NCBI RefSeq assembly: GCF_031979925.1
Contig: NZ_DALZFB010000001.1
Location: 372,001 to 436,000, forward strand
Direction of reading: 5' to 3'
Length of the DNA: 64,000 bases
Source of the DNA: Pseudescherichia sp031979925
GTDB taxonomy: Bacteria > Pseudomonadota > Gammaproteobacteria > Enterobacterales > Enterobacteriaceae
The position numbers were made by a program, and so were the translations under genes. The notes beneath the pieces are model-generated. The model was not told the DNA's origin, made no database searches, and saw nothing but the letters and a program-made list of their open reading frames with translations. The stretch's first letter is position 1; each line of letters starts with the position of its first letter. Positions 8,022 to 16,560 of this stretch are shown one piece after another.

Positions 8022-8276
8022 ATGTTGAAATCATACGTTGTTTCGCTGGCGACCGGCCTTCTGGCTGGCGTCATCTATGGCGCATTACAGGTTCATTCGC
8101 CTGCACCACCGGTCATCGCCCTACTGGGGCTGTTCGGGATGCTGGTGGGGGAACAGCTTATTCCGGTATGCCGACGTCTTCTACGCCGTCAGCCGGTCAC
8201 CCTGGCATGGTTTCGTCATGAATGCGTGCCCAAAATCAGCGGCACTCCTCCCCCCGAAGGCAAAAACCTACCGTAG
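8022..8276 (+). CDS. XapX domain membrane protein (DUF1427), second copy with extended tail
   Basis: The product has 84 residues. The first 50 repeat the XapX pattern of the upstream gene (H-S-P-A-P-P-V-I-A-L-L-G-L-F-G-M-L-V-G-E-Q-L). A basic, probably cytoplasmic tail of about 34 residues follows (R-R-L-L-R-R-Q). Start at ATG 8022, 2 bp after the previous stop, so the pair is translationally linked. The tail distinguishes it from the first copy and could contact cytoplasmic partners such as the response regulator or kinase encoded next. Confidence 0.8.
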   Translation: MLKSYVVSLATGLLAGVIYGALQVHSPAPPVIALLGLFGMLVGEQLIPVCRRLLRRQPVTLAWFRHECVPKISGTPPPEGKNLP

Positions 8277-8321
8277 GGAGCGCCACTCACCTTCGCGTGA
8301 GTTTAGTCAGAGGATCACGGC

Positions 8322-8708
8322 ATGGCGTTCTCTCCGCGCATTGTCATTGTTGACGATGAACGTTCCGTTCGCAGCGGGTTAAGCAATTTACTGCTGTCGG
8401 AGGGGTACGATACCTGCGCCTTCGAATCCGCAGAAGCATTTCTCAGTGACGACTCGGCGCTGGCGAGCGCCGATCTGTTGATCCTCGACGTCAAACTAAA
8501 GGGAATGAGCGGCCTGGAGCTTTATTCTTCGGTAGTCTCGCAACCCGACCCGCCGCCGGTTATCTTTATCTCCGGACATGAAGATGAAAACAGCCAGTGG
8601 ACTTTCACGGGGTCGGACGCCGTCACGCGTTTACGTAAGCCCATCAATATTGATACGCTGCTGGAACATATCCGCCGTGAACTCTCTTTACGTGAGGAGC
8701 GTCGATGA
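8322..8708 (+). CDS. Receiver-only response regulator
   Basis: The 128 residues form a single receiver domain and no output domain. The acidic pocket is Asp11/Asp12, the phospho-acceptor Asp56 lies in I-L-D-V-K, the switch Ser84 in F-I-S-G-H, and Lys106 in R-K-P. The stop overlaps the start of the large kinase as ATGA, implying coupled translation and a direct partnership. Such stand-alone receivers act as phosphate sinks, allosteric modulators or relay intermediates. Confidence 0.9.
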   Translation: MAFSPRIVIVDDERSVRSGLSNLLLSEGYDTCAFESAEAFLSDDSALASADLLILDVKLKGMSGLELYSSVVSQPDPPPVIFISGHEDENSQWTFTGSDAVTRLRKPINIDTLLEHIRRELSLREERR

Positions 8709-11700
8709 GCGAGAAACTCTCTGCCGCCGGAAAGCTGATGAATGGGGACATTTTTACCTTAACCGACGACATTATCTTCACGCCGCTGGCCCAGGAGGGC
8801 TGCATCGCCTGGACGCTGTGTCATCCGCTGCATTCGGGCGAAAGCTTTATTCTGGCCAGCGCCGCCAGCGATGAAGCAGAGTTTCAGGCGACCCGTCTGC
8901 TCAAAAATGAGTTCGCCCTGCGGATGCAGCTTTCCGGCATCTGGGCGGTAAGGCCGATAAGCTCCACCAGCCACCACGGTCGCTACGCCCTGGTCTATGC
9001 GCCGTTTCCCTTCAGAACGTTGGCGCAATCCACCCGCCTGCGGGTAAGCAATATCGCTGACTTCCTGGCAATGGCGTTAAGTCTCTGCACGCCGCTGCGG
9101 CAGATGCATGCCCAGGGGCTGGTTCACTGCGATATTAAACCCGGCAACGTTTTTATCGATCCCGGTGGCGCGTACCGGCTGGCCGGATTCGGATTGACCA
9201 CCGGCTCGCCAGAGGTCGCCAGCCAGGCGAGTCTGACAGTGCCGGGCGGTACCCTGGCCTATATGTCGCCGGAGCACACTGCCCGCACCCGCGATAAGGT
9301 AGACAGCCGCAGCGATCTCTACAGCCTGGGCATCGTGCTCTATGAGCTGCTGACCGGAGCGCTGCCCTTCGATCTAAGTGAAGGCGGGCAGGCGGAGTGG
9401 GCGCATCACCATATCGCCTCCGCTCCCCGGCCCCTGCACCAGGTTCGCGCCTCTCTACCGGGAATGCTCTCGGCGATCGTACTGCGACTGCTGGAGAAAT
9501 CTCCGGCGAATCGATACCAGACGGTGGAAGGGCTGGTCGCCGATCTGCGCCGCTGCCAGGCGAACCTGACAGAAAATGGTGATATCGCGCCGTTTACCCC
9601 TGGCTTGCAGGATCGCCTGCCTGCACGCTTTTTGCCGGATAACCTCTACCTGGCCCACCCTCAGCAGCAACAGCTGCTGACGGCGTTCGACCAGGTCATG
9701 GAAAGCGGTAGCCATTCGCTGGTGGTCATTAGCGGGCCGCTCGGCAGCGGCAAGTCATCGCTTATTGCCTCGGCCCTGAAAACGCTCCAGAACCGACCGG
9801 TGCTGCTTGCGGTCAGCAAAGCAGACCAGTATTCGGCGGTGGTGCCCTATACCGTTATCGCCTCGGCCTTTCGCTCCTTAACGCTTTACCTGCTGGGACT
9901 GGGCGCAGACGACGTCGCGCACTGGAAGCGGCGGCTGACCCGGGCGCTGGGCAGCTATGCGGTACTGGCCGTCAAGCTGGTGCCGGAGCTGGGCCTGCTG
10001 CTGGACAACCGCTCCCTCACCGTGGGCGATCTGGACTCCACCGATGCCCGGGCGCGCTTCAACCAGATGGCTTCCCGGCTGGTGGAGGCCTTCGCCACGG
10101 CGGAGTGCCCGCTGGTGTTGCTGATTGATGATATTCACTGGATAGACCAGGCCAGCCTTCAGCTTCTGGAGTACCTGACCAGCGCCAGCGGCGCGCTACC
10201 GCTACTTATGGTGGTCGCCCACTCTGATACCGACGCGTTTCCCGACGGCAGCGGGCAACCGCTGCTAAAAACGCTGCGCGCCGACGCCCGTCATCTGGTC
10301 GATATCCGGCCGGAGCCGCTGAGTGTGAAAGCCGTTTCGCGCTGGCTGGCGGACATTTTTCAGACCCGGACGGCTGGTTTGCACGAGCTGGCAACGCTTA
10401 TCCATGAAAAAACCGGCGGCAATCCGCTGTTTACCCATGAATTTTTCCAGCGCATTGTTAAAGACGGGCTTATCACCCATAACAAAAAGCAGGGGAAGTG
10501 GTATTACGATCTGCCGGCTATCCGGGCGCGAAACTACACCGAAAACGTGGCAAGCCTGGTGCTGCTGCAGCTGGCAGAGATGCCTGCGCAGGCGCGCAGG
10601 CTGCTGGGCTGCCTCGCCTGCGTGGGAGGAACGGGCAAGCCTGCATTGCTAAGCCAGATGCAGGAGATTGCCCCGGAACACCTTCATGAGCAGTTACAAC
10701 CCGCCGTGTCGGCTCGGCTGATTAGCCTTGCAGGCGATGAATATACCTTTACTCACGACCGGGTGCACAAGGCGGCGCGGGCGCTGCTTAAACCTGACGA
10801 AATCAGCCAGCTTAATGTCTCTGCAGCACGCCTGTTCACCGCCGCGGCGGGCCAGAGCGACAGCAGCGATCGGCTGTTCCTGGCGGTTCACCATATTACC
10901 TCGGCCATTAACGTCATTCGCTTTTCGCCGGAGCGGGACAGCTACCGCGCGATCTGCCGTCTTGCCGCCCAGCGGGCCAAAAACACCGGCGATTACGCCT
11001 CTGCCGTACGCTATCTGCGGACGGCGAAGCTGTTAAAAGAGCAGGCGCTGCGCAAAGAGCCGGATGAGGATTTCCAGCTCGATTTCGACGAGGCGGAGTG
11101 TGAGTTTCTGCAGGGCAATCTCCCGTCTGCGCTGGCGCTATGCCAGGGGCTGATGCACGCCCCGCGCCCACAGCAAAAAGCGGTGGCCGCCTGCATGATG
11201 GCGGAAATCTACATGCGCCAGTCCGATATGCCGCTGGCGCTGGAGACGGCCCTGTCCAGCCTTGCTGCCTTTGGCATCGACCTCAGTCGCCACCCCAATG
11301 CCCGCGACTGCGATGAGGCGTGGCGGTCAATTGAATCCCGGGTTGACGGCGATCCGGTCGCCGCCTTCCAGACGCTAGCGCTAACGGAGGATCGGGAGGC
11401 GGAGGCGATCATGAGCCTGATGATCAGCGCCAGCATGTTTGCCGCCTTCGCCTGTCCGCGGCTGCACTTTTTGCTGCTCTGCAAAATTATCCACATGACG
11501 CTGGATCGGGGATTATGCGGTGCCTCAACGACGGCGTTTGCCTGGTATGGCGTACTGATTGGTCGCCGCTACAACGAGTATAAAAACGGCTATATCTGGA
11601 GCCAGCTCGCGCATGAGCTGGTGATGCAGCACGGCTTTAACAATTTTAAGGGGCGCACGCTGCTGGCGGTTGACCTTGCGACCTCCTGGGTGAAGCCGAT

Positions 11701-14284
11701 CGGATCGGCGATAGAGAGCGCGAAAACCTGCTTTACGGCCTCGGTCGACCACGGGGATCTGACCGTCGCCTGTTTTATCATTCGCCATCAGACCATGAAT
11801 TTTCTCACCCGGGGCGACCATCTGGACGGCGTGCTGACCACCATCGAGCGCGGCCTGGGCTTTATTCGCAAGCTGCGCTTCCCGGATGTCGAGATCCTGC
11901 TGCTGCTTCAGCGGCTGTATGTCAATCACCTGCGCAATGCCTCGGGGAACTTTACCGGCGCGGACGTTTTCCCGGAGTCGCTGATCGCCGACGAGGCCGC
12001 ACGCGGCCATCAGCACATCCCTCTGACGCTGTTCTGGTTCTGGCTCTATCGCGGCATGGCACATTTTATGGCGGGTGAGTACCCAGAAGCGTCCCGCTGC
12101 CTGGCGAGGGCCACGCCGGTAGTCGACAGCGTACCGGGGTATATCCATCTGCTTGATTACCATTTTTACAGCGCGCTTTCGCTGACGCTCTCCCTGACGC
12201 CGGAGACCGCGACCGCCGCACAGCGGGAAAAGGTGCGAGGCCATCACGGCCAGATCCTACTGTGGGCGCGCCACAATCCGGCGACCTTTGCCGATAAAGA
12301 GGCGTTGATAGGCGCTGAGCTGGCGCGCCTGGAGCGGAAAAATGACATCGCCATCGCCCAGTATGAGCGGGCGATTAAGCTCTCGGGCGACGCGGAGTTT
12401 CATCACATCCACGGTCTGGCCTGTGAGCTGGCCGGGGGCTTTGCCAAAGCGGCGGGTTTTCAGGTGGCCTCCGAAGCCTATTTCCGCGGGGCGTTTTCTG
12501 CCTGGCGGCGGTGGGGCGCGATGGCGAAGCTGCGCCAGCTTGAACGCCACTATCCGCACCTCTCGCCATCTGGACAGAGCACCCCCTACGACACCATCGC
12601 CTTTGCCCAGAATGAGGTCATTCACGATCTGGAGAGCGTGCTCAGAGCAGTTCGCGCCATGACGGAGGAGATCGACCTTGATAGGCTGATCCAGACGCTG
12701 ATGACCCTGCTGCTTGAGCGGGCAGGTGCCCAGCGCGGTCTGCTTATTCGCATTCTTGATAACAACGTGCTGGAAACCCAGGCCTGCGCGGAGACCTCCT
12801 CGGACGGCGTGAAGGTGCGGCTGGTTAAAGAGCGGCCTTCTGCGACCGATATGCCGCTGTCGATTCTCTCCGCGGTGATGCGCACCGGGCAGGAGATCCG
12901 CACCGGCAAGCCGGAGATCTTCAGCCCGTTCAGCCAGGACGCCTATCTGGTCACCTCCGGCGCGGCGGTAATGTGTGTCCCAATGTACAAACAGGCCAAA
13001 ATGGTTGGCGTACTCTACCTGGAAAACCGCGTCATGCCGGAGATTTTCACCGCCGAGCATTCGCGCATCGTCAGGATGCTGGCGGCGCAGGCGGCGGTAT
13101 CGCTTGAAACGGCGCGTCTGTACGCCGAACTGCTGGAGGAGAACGTCCAGCGGCGGCGGGTCGAGAAAGAGCTGCGCGCCAGCCAGACCTCCCTGATGCT
13201 CGGGGAGCGCATCAGCAACACCGGCACCTGGCGCTGGGATATCGATCAGGACCTGATGTTTGTCTCTGATGAGTATGCGCGGATCCTCGGTCTGCCGGAC
13301 CGACAGCGCACCATCTCTATGGCGGATTTCCTGACGCTGGTGCATCCGGAAGATTATCAGCGCATTAGCGGGCTGGTCACCGAAAGCGTACGTAACGGTG
13401 TCTCAATGCGCGCCGAGTTCCGTGTTTTCCGCCCGGACGGCGAGTGCCGCTACATTCTGGGGGTGGGCAACCCGGTGGGGGATGAGCCCAGCGTTGCGGA
13501 GTATTTCGGCGTGATCACGGATATTACCGCCCGCCGCCAGTCAGAGGACGCCGTTCGTGTGGCGCAGGCCGATCTTGCCCGCGTCTCCCGCGCTACCACG
13601 GTTGGACAGCTGACCGCCTCTATCGCCCATGAGATAAACCAGCCGCTGATGTCGATCGTGGCCAATGCCGGTGCCAGCCTGCGCTGGCTCAGCCGCGAGC
13701 CAGCTATGCTCCCTCAGGCGCGCACCAGTCTTGAGGAGATCATCAGCGAGGGGGAACGCGCCGGGAATATTATTCGTGGTTTACAGGCGCTGACGCGCAA
13801 TCAGACATCAAGCCGCTCGCGGTTTAACCTGCATCATCTTGTTCATCACATTGTGGCGCTTTCACGCAGCGAGCTGGAGCGGCAGCAAATCGCGCTCCAC
13901 TACCAGCTGAAGGCCCAGGATGCGTTTATCTTCGGCGACAGCGTGCAAATCCAGCAGGTGCTGCTCAACCTCATCGTCAATGCGATTGATGCCATGGCGG
14001 GGGTGCACGATCGTCAGCTGACCCTGACCGTAAGCTCGCAGAACCCGGAGCCAGGTATCATCCGCCTTGACGTTACCGATACCGGGATTGGCCTGAGCGG
14101 AGAGGTGCAGGAGCGGCTGTTTGACTCCTTCTACACCACCAAAGAGCAGGGAATGGGGATGGGGCTGAGCATTAGCCAGAGTATCATTGAGCGCCATGCG
14201 GGACGGCTGCAGGCGGCCTCAGGCGAGCGTCACGGCAGCCGATTCTGGTTTACCCTGCCGGTGCATGACGGGCAGGGCGAATAG
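8705..14284 (+). CDS. Giant hybrid sensor: Ser/Thr-kinase-like, AAA ATPase, GAF, PAS and histidine kinase
   Basis: The product is 1,859 residues. Residues about 20-285 form a protein-kinase-like fold with H-C-D-I-K-P-G-N (141-148), G-T-L-A-Y-M-S-P-E and D-S-R-S-D-L-Y-S-L-G. A STAND-like ATPase follows with Walker A G-P-L-G-S-G-K-S (344-351) and Walker B L-L-I-D-D (about 472-476). A long helical, TPR-like segment runs from about 650 to 1300. Then come GAF (about 1320-1470), PAS (about 1500-1610), HisKA with His1642 in A-H-E-I-N-Q-P, and HATPase with N-A-I-D-A-M, D-T-G-I-G and G-M-G-M-G-L-S. No membrane segment is evident. In the kinase-like part, DFG reads G-F-G and no VAIK lysine is visible. 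Databases name this architecture a trifunctional kinase/ATP-binding/histidine kinase protein. Its partners are probably the flanking response regulators. Confidence 0.9.
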   Translation: MSEKLSAAGKLMNGDIFTLTDDIIFTPLAQEGCIAWTLCHPLHSGESFILASAASDEAEFQATRLLKNEFALRMQLSGIWAVRPISSTSHHGRYALVYAPFPFRTLAQSTRLRVSNIADFLAMALSLCTPLRQMHAQGLVHCDIKPGNVFIDPGGAYRLAGFGLTTGSPEVASQASLTVPGGTLAYMSPEHTARTRDKVDSRSDLYSLGIVLYELLTGALPFDLSEGGQAEWAHHHIASAPRPLHQVRASLPGMLSAIVLRLLEKSPANRYQTVEGLVADLRRCQANLTENGDIAPFTPGLQDRLPARFLPDNLYLAHPQQQQLLTAFDQVMESGSHSLVVISGPLGSGKSSLIASALKTLQNRPVLLAVSKADQYSAVVPYTVIASAFRSLTLYLLGLGADDVAHWKRRLTRALGSYAVLAVKLVPELGLLLDNRSLTVGDLDSTDARARFNQMASRLVEAFATAECPLVLLIDDIHWIDQASLQLLEYLTSASGALPLLMVVAHSDTDAFPDGSGQPLLKTLRADARHLVDIRPEPLSVKAVSRWLADIFQTRTAGLHELATLIHEKTGGNPLFTHEFFQRIVKDGLITHNKKQGKWYYDLPAIRARNYTENVASLVLLQLAEMPAQARRLLGCLACVGGTGKPALLSQMQEIAPEHLHEQLQPAVSARLISLAGDEYTFTHDRVHKAARALLKPDEISQLNVSAARLFTAAAGQSDSSDRLFLAVHHITSAINVIRFSPERDSYRAICRLAAQRAKNTGDYASAVRYLRTAKLLKEQALRKEPDEDFQLDFDEAECEFLQGNLPSALALCQGLMHAPRPQQKAVAACMMAEIYMRQSDMPLALETALSSLAAFGIDLSRHPNARDCDEAWRSIESRVDGDPVAAFQTLALTEDREAEAIMSLMISASMFAAFACPRLHFLLLCKIIHMTLDRGLCGASTTAFAWYGVLIGRRYNEYKNGYIWSQLAHELVMQHGFNNFKGRTLLAVDLATSWVKPIGSAIESAKTCFTASVDHGDLTVACFIIRHQTMNFLTRGDHLDGVLTTIERGLGFIRKLRFPDVEILLLLQRLYVNHLRNASGNFTGADVFPESLIADEAARGHQHIPLTLFWFWLYRGMAHFMAGEYPEASRCLARATPVVDSVPGYIHLLDYHFYSALSLTLSLTPETATAAQREKVRGHHGQILLWARHNPATFADKEALIGAELARLERKNDIAIAQYERAIKLSGDAEFHHIHGLACELAGGFAKAAGFQVASEAYFRGAFSAWRRWGAMAKLRQLERHYPHLSPSGQSTPYDTIAFAQNEVIHDLESVLRAVRAMTEEIDLDRLIQTLMTLLLERAGAQRGLLIRILDNNVLETQACAETSSDGVKVRLVKERPSATDMPLSILSAVMRTGQEIRTGKPEIFSPFSQDAYLVTSGAAVMCVPMYKQAKMVGVLYLENRVMPEIFTAEHSRIVRMLAAQAAVSLETARLYAELLEENVQRRRVEKELRASQTSLMLGERISNTGTWRWDIDQDLMFVSDEYARILGLPDRQRTISMADFLTLVHPEDYQRISGLVTESVRNGVSMRAEFRVFRPDGECRYILGVGNPVGDEPSVAEYFGVITDITARRQSEDAVRVAQADLARVSRATTVGQLTASIAHEINQPLMSIVANAGASLRWLSREPAMLPQARTSLEEIISEGERAGNIIRGLQALTRNQTSSRSRFNLHHLVHHIVALSRSELERQQIALHYQLKAQDAFIFGDSVQIQQVLLNLIVNAIDAMAGVHDRQLTLTVSSQNPEPGIIRLDVTDTGIGLSGEVQERLFDSFYTTKEQGMGMGLSISQSIIERHAGRLQAASGERHGSRFWFTLPVHDGQGE

Positions 14285-14287
14285 CCG

Positions 14288-14692
14288 TCAGGAGGAGGGG
14301 GCGAGCTGCGATAAGCGGTTACGCAGTTCGCCATGCGCCATCGCGACCTCGGTCGACTCCTGAAGGGCATCAAGATATTTCTGCCGAAACTCACTGCTGT
14401 TTTCCGTGCCCAGCAGGCTGGCGAGCGTTTTACGTACGCTCTCCACCGCCGCGTCATCTACCGGCTGCTCTTTATCGTCCAGACGCTCGTCAATCTCGAC
14501 CAGAACCTCGGAGAGCTGCCGCAGCCAGGCAAACTGCGGGTGGCTGGTCAACAGCTGCAGATGCTCAAATGCGTTGCCGGGATTGCCAAAACGTCTGGTT
14601 TCCAGATCGACCAGCGTCTTATGCAATTTTCTCAGGGCGGATGAAAGGGTCTTTAGCTGCGTACGAGACTCAGTTGCGGAATGGCGGGTCAT
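14288..14692 (-). CDS. Conserved-type helical protein, function unknown
   Basis: This is a 134-residue soluble, charged, almost wholly helical protein with no cysteine, signal or membrane segment. The N-terminal half has heptad-like leucines (L-S-S-A-L-R-K-L-H-K-T-L-V-D-L). It is convergent with the giant kinase (stop codons 3 bp apart) and lies 49 bp downstream of the FixJ-type regulator on the same strand, so it is probably its operon partner. It could be a helical accessory of the phosphorelay, but no motif supports a specific role. Confidence 0.65.
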   Translation of the reverse strand: MTRHSATESRTQLKTLSSALRKLHKTLVDLETRRFGNPGNAFEHLQLLTSHPQFAWLRQLSEVLVEIDERLDDKEQPVDDAAVESVRKTLASLLGTENSSEFRQKYLDALQESTEVAMAHGELRNRLSQLAPSS

Positions 14693-14741
14693 CAGTTTCT
14701 CCTGGAGACTTTAACGTTAACAAAAGGCCACAGCACGATGG

Positions 14742-15362
14742 CTAACGGCTTTGCGATTTCACGATATTGAGACGCTCCGCGCAACGGACCAGATCCGCCA
14801 GCGAGCGCACGTCCATCTTTTCCATTACCCGTTTTTTATGCACTTTGGCGGTGATCTCACTGACGCCCATGGCGGTGGCGATCTGCTTGTTCAGCAGGCC
14901 GCCAATGGCTAACTGGAAGACCTCTTTCTCGCGTGGGGTCAGCGACTCATAGCGGCTGGTCAGCGTCTGGATCTCCTGCGACGCACCCATGTTTTTTTCC
15001 GCCAGCGCCAGCGCATCCGCCACGGCCTTGAGCAGCAGTCCCGGCACAGCGGGCTTGGTCATAAACTCATAGGCACCGGCCTTCATCGCCTTCACGGACA
15101 GCGGAATAGTGCCGAACCCGGTAAGAAAGATAACGGGAATAAGATAGCCAAGCTTGGTCAACGATTCGGTGACGTCAAAACCGTCGGCATCCGGCATGTT
15201 CATATCGAGGATCAGGCAGCCTGGCTCCGGCCGAAACGCATGAGAGAGAAAGGCTTTCGCTGAGGGAAAGTCTGCAACCCGATAATCCTCTGCCATTAAC
15301 AACCTGACCAGAGATTGCCTTACCGAATTATCATCATCTACTACATAAACAATAGGATCCAT
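14742..15362 (-). CDS. FixJ/TodT-type response regulator
   Basis: The 206-residue protein has a receiver domain with D10/D11 in the acidic pocket, phospho-acceptor Asp53 in I-L-D-M-N-M-P, Thr81 in L-T-G-F-G-T, and Lys103 in T-K-P. A LuxR/NarL-type helix-turn-helix follows (about residues 140-200: L-T-P-R-E-K-E-V-F, then N-K-Q-I-A-T-A-M-G-V-S-E-I-T-A-K-V-H). This is the FixJ, TodT and StyR class, which normally pairs with PAS-containing histidine kinases. The natural partner here is the adjacent giant kinase, and its candidate target is the tandem dyad array at 6982-7029. Confidence 0.9.
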   Translation of the reverse strand: MDPIVYVVDDDNSVRQSLVRLLMAEDYRVADFPSAKAFLSHAFRPEPGCLILDMNMPDADGFDVTESLTKLGYLIPVIFLTGFGTIPLSVKAMKAGAYEFMTKPAVPGLLLKAVADALALAEKNMGASQEIQTLTSRYESLTPREKEVFQLAIGGLLNKQIATAMGVSEITAKVHKKRVMEKMDVRSLADLVRCAERLNIVKSQSR

Positions 15363-15677
15363 GAGTAGTCCTTGCCATCAACGTGTATGCATGCATCTAA
15401 ACTGGTTATTAAGAAAGCATATAACGATTTTGTTGTCTTATATAACAGACACATACACTCACGTTTACCAAATAATAACCGGATAGTAACACAATAATTC
15501 TCATTATCATCTTGAAAATAGGCCGAACGGATGAAATTAAGTAACCTATTGACGAATAACGATTAATGTTTGAGCGCTGGTAAAAAAGAGGCGTAATTAT
15601 CAGGTTACAGTGGCTGACAGTGGGCAGGCAAATTATGATACAAAGTACCAACCTTTCCCTGAACGCTGACGCTACGC
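15363..15677. other. AT-rich intergenic region between FixJ-type and RpiR-type regulator genes
   Basis: About 315 bp with divergent transcription starting on either side. It is AT-rich compared with the flanking genes and presumably holds both promoters. A short ATGCATGC palindrome lies near 15388. I see no convincing open frame, and no copy of the 7-2-7 dyad found at 6982-7029. Confidence 0.5.
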
Positions 15678-16541
15678 ATGGCTTATACGATCGACATTAT
15701 CTCCTGCATCACCGACCGCTTTATGGAGCTGACCGCTACGGAAAAGCGCATTGCCCAGTTCATTCTTGATGACGTCGCCACGGCGGCGGATTTACCTATT
15801 GCCGAACTGGCGCGCCTGACCGATACCAGCCAGGCCTCCGTCACCCGCTTTGCACGCGCGCTGGGCTGCAAAGACGTACGTGAACTGAAGATGAAACTGG
15901 CGCAGTCGCTGGCGGTAGGGCAGCGATTTATCCTCGACGTGCCGGACCTTGAAGGGGTGCAGGGGATTTACGAGTCGATCATCAGCGTACTGGAGACCAA
16001 CCGCCGGGCGCTCAACGGCGAGGCGCTGAACAAGGCAGTCAGCTGGCTCAGCCACGCGCGGCAAATTCTCGCCATCGGCATGGGAGGTGGTTCGACCATC
16101 TGCGCGCAGGAGCTGCAATACCGCTTTTTCCGCCTTGGCCTGCCGATAGTCAGCCAGAGCGATGGCCTGCTGGTGCGGATGATGTGTTCCGCCGTTGCCC
16201 CGCAGGATGTGGTGCTGGTGCTGTCGCTCGGCGGCTATACGCCGGAGATGATTGAGAGTGCGGCGATTGCCAGGCAGTACGGGGCGAAAGTGATCGCGAT
16301 TACGCCGCTGGAGACGCCGCTGGCGGAGCAGGCCGACCTGGTGCTGCCCCTGCTGGTGCGGGAAAACGACTACATCTTTAAGCCCAGCACCTCCCGCTAT
16401 GCCATGCTGGCGATGGTAGACGTGCTGGCCACCGAACTGGCGATGGCCAACAAGGCGCAGACCAAAGATCGGCTGCGCCGTATCAAGCTGGCGCTGGACA
16501 GCCACCGTGGCGGCGTGGATCGTCAGCCGCTGGGGGACTGA
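15678..16541 (+). CDS. MurR/RpiR family transcriptional regulator
   Basis: The product has 287 residues. The N-terminal HTH_6 domain (about 1-75) shows L-T-A-T-E-K-R-I-A-Q-F-I-L and D-T-S-Q-A-S-V-T-R-F-A-R-A-L-G-C. A SIS phosphosugar-binding domain follows (about 115-250; G-M-G-G-G-S-T-I, L-S-L-G-G-Y-T-P-E). Such regulators usually sense a sugar phosphate, but RpiR members also control D-amino-acid and N-acyl amino acid genes. The neighbours (symporter, RidA, D-aminoacylase, D-amino-acid lyase) suggest it controls that cluster. It is convergent with the symporter gene. Confidence 0.85.
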   Translation: MAYTIDIISCITDRFMELTATEKRIAQFILDDVATAADLPIAELARLTDTSQASVTRFARALGCKDVRELKMKLAQSLAVGQRFILDVPDLEGVQGIYESIISVLETNRRALNGEALNKAVSWLSHARQILAIGMGGGSTICAQELQYRFFRLGLPIVSQSDGLLVRMMCSAVAPQDVVLVLSLGGYTPEMIESAAIARQYGAKVIAITPLETPLAEQADLVLPLLVRENDYIFKPSTSRYAMLAMVDVLATELAMANKAQTKDRLRRIKLALDSHRGGVDRQPLGD

Positions 16542-16560
16542 TCCACGCCGACATGCTTCG

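Noticed and set aside
12257..13345. 362-codon open frame on the minus strand
   Set aside because: It is antisense to the giant sensor gene, with Arg/His/Gln-rich composition and no recognisable domain: a shadow frame.
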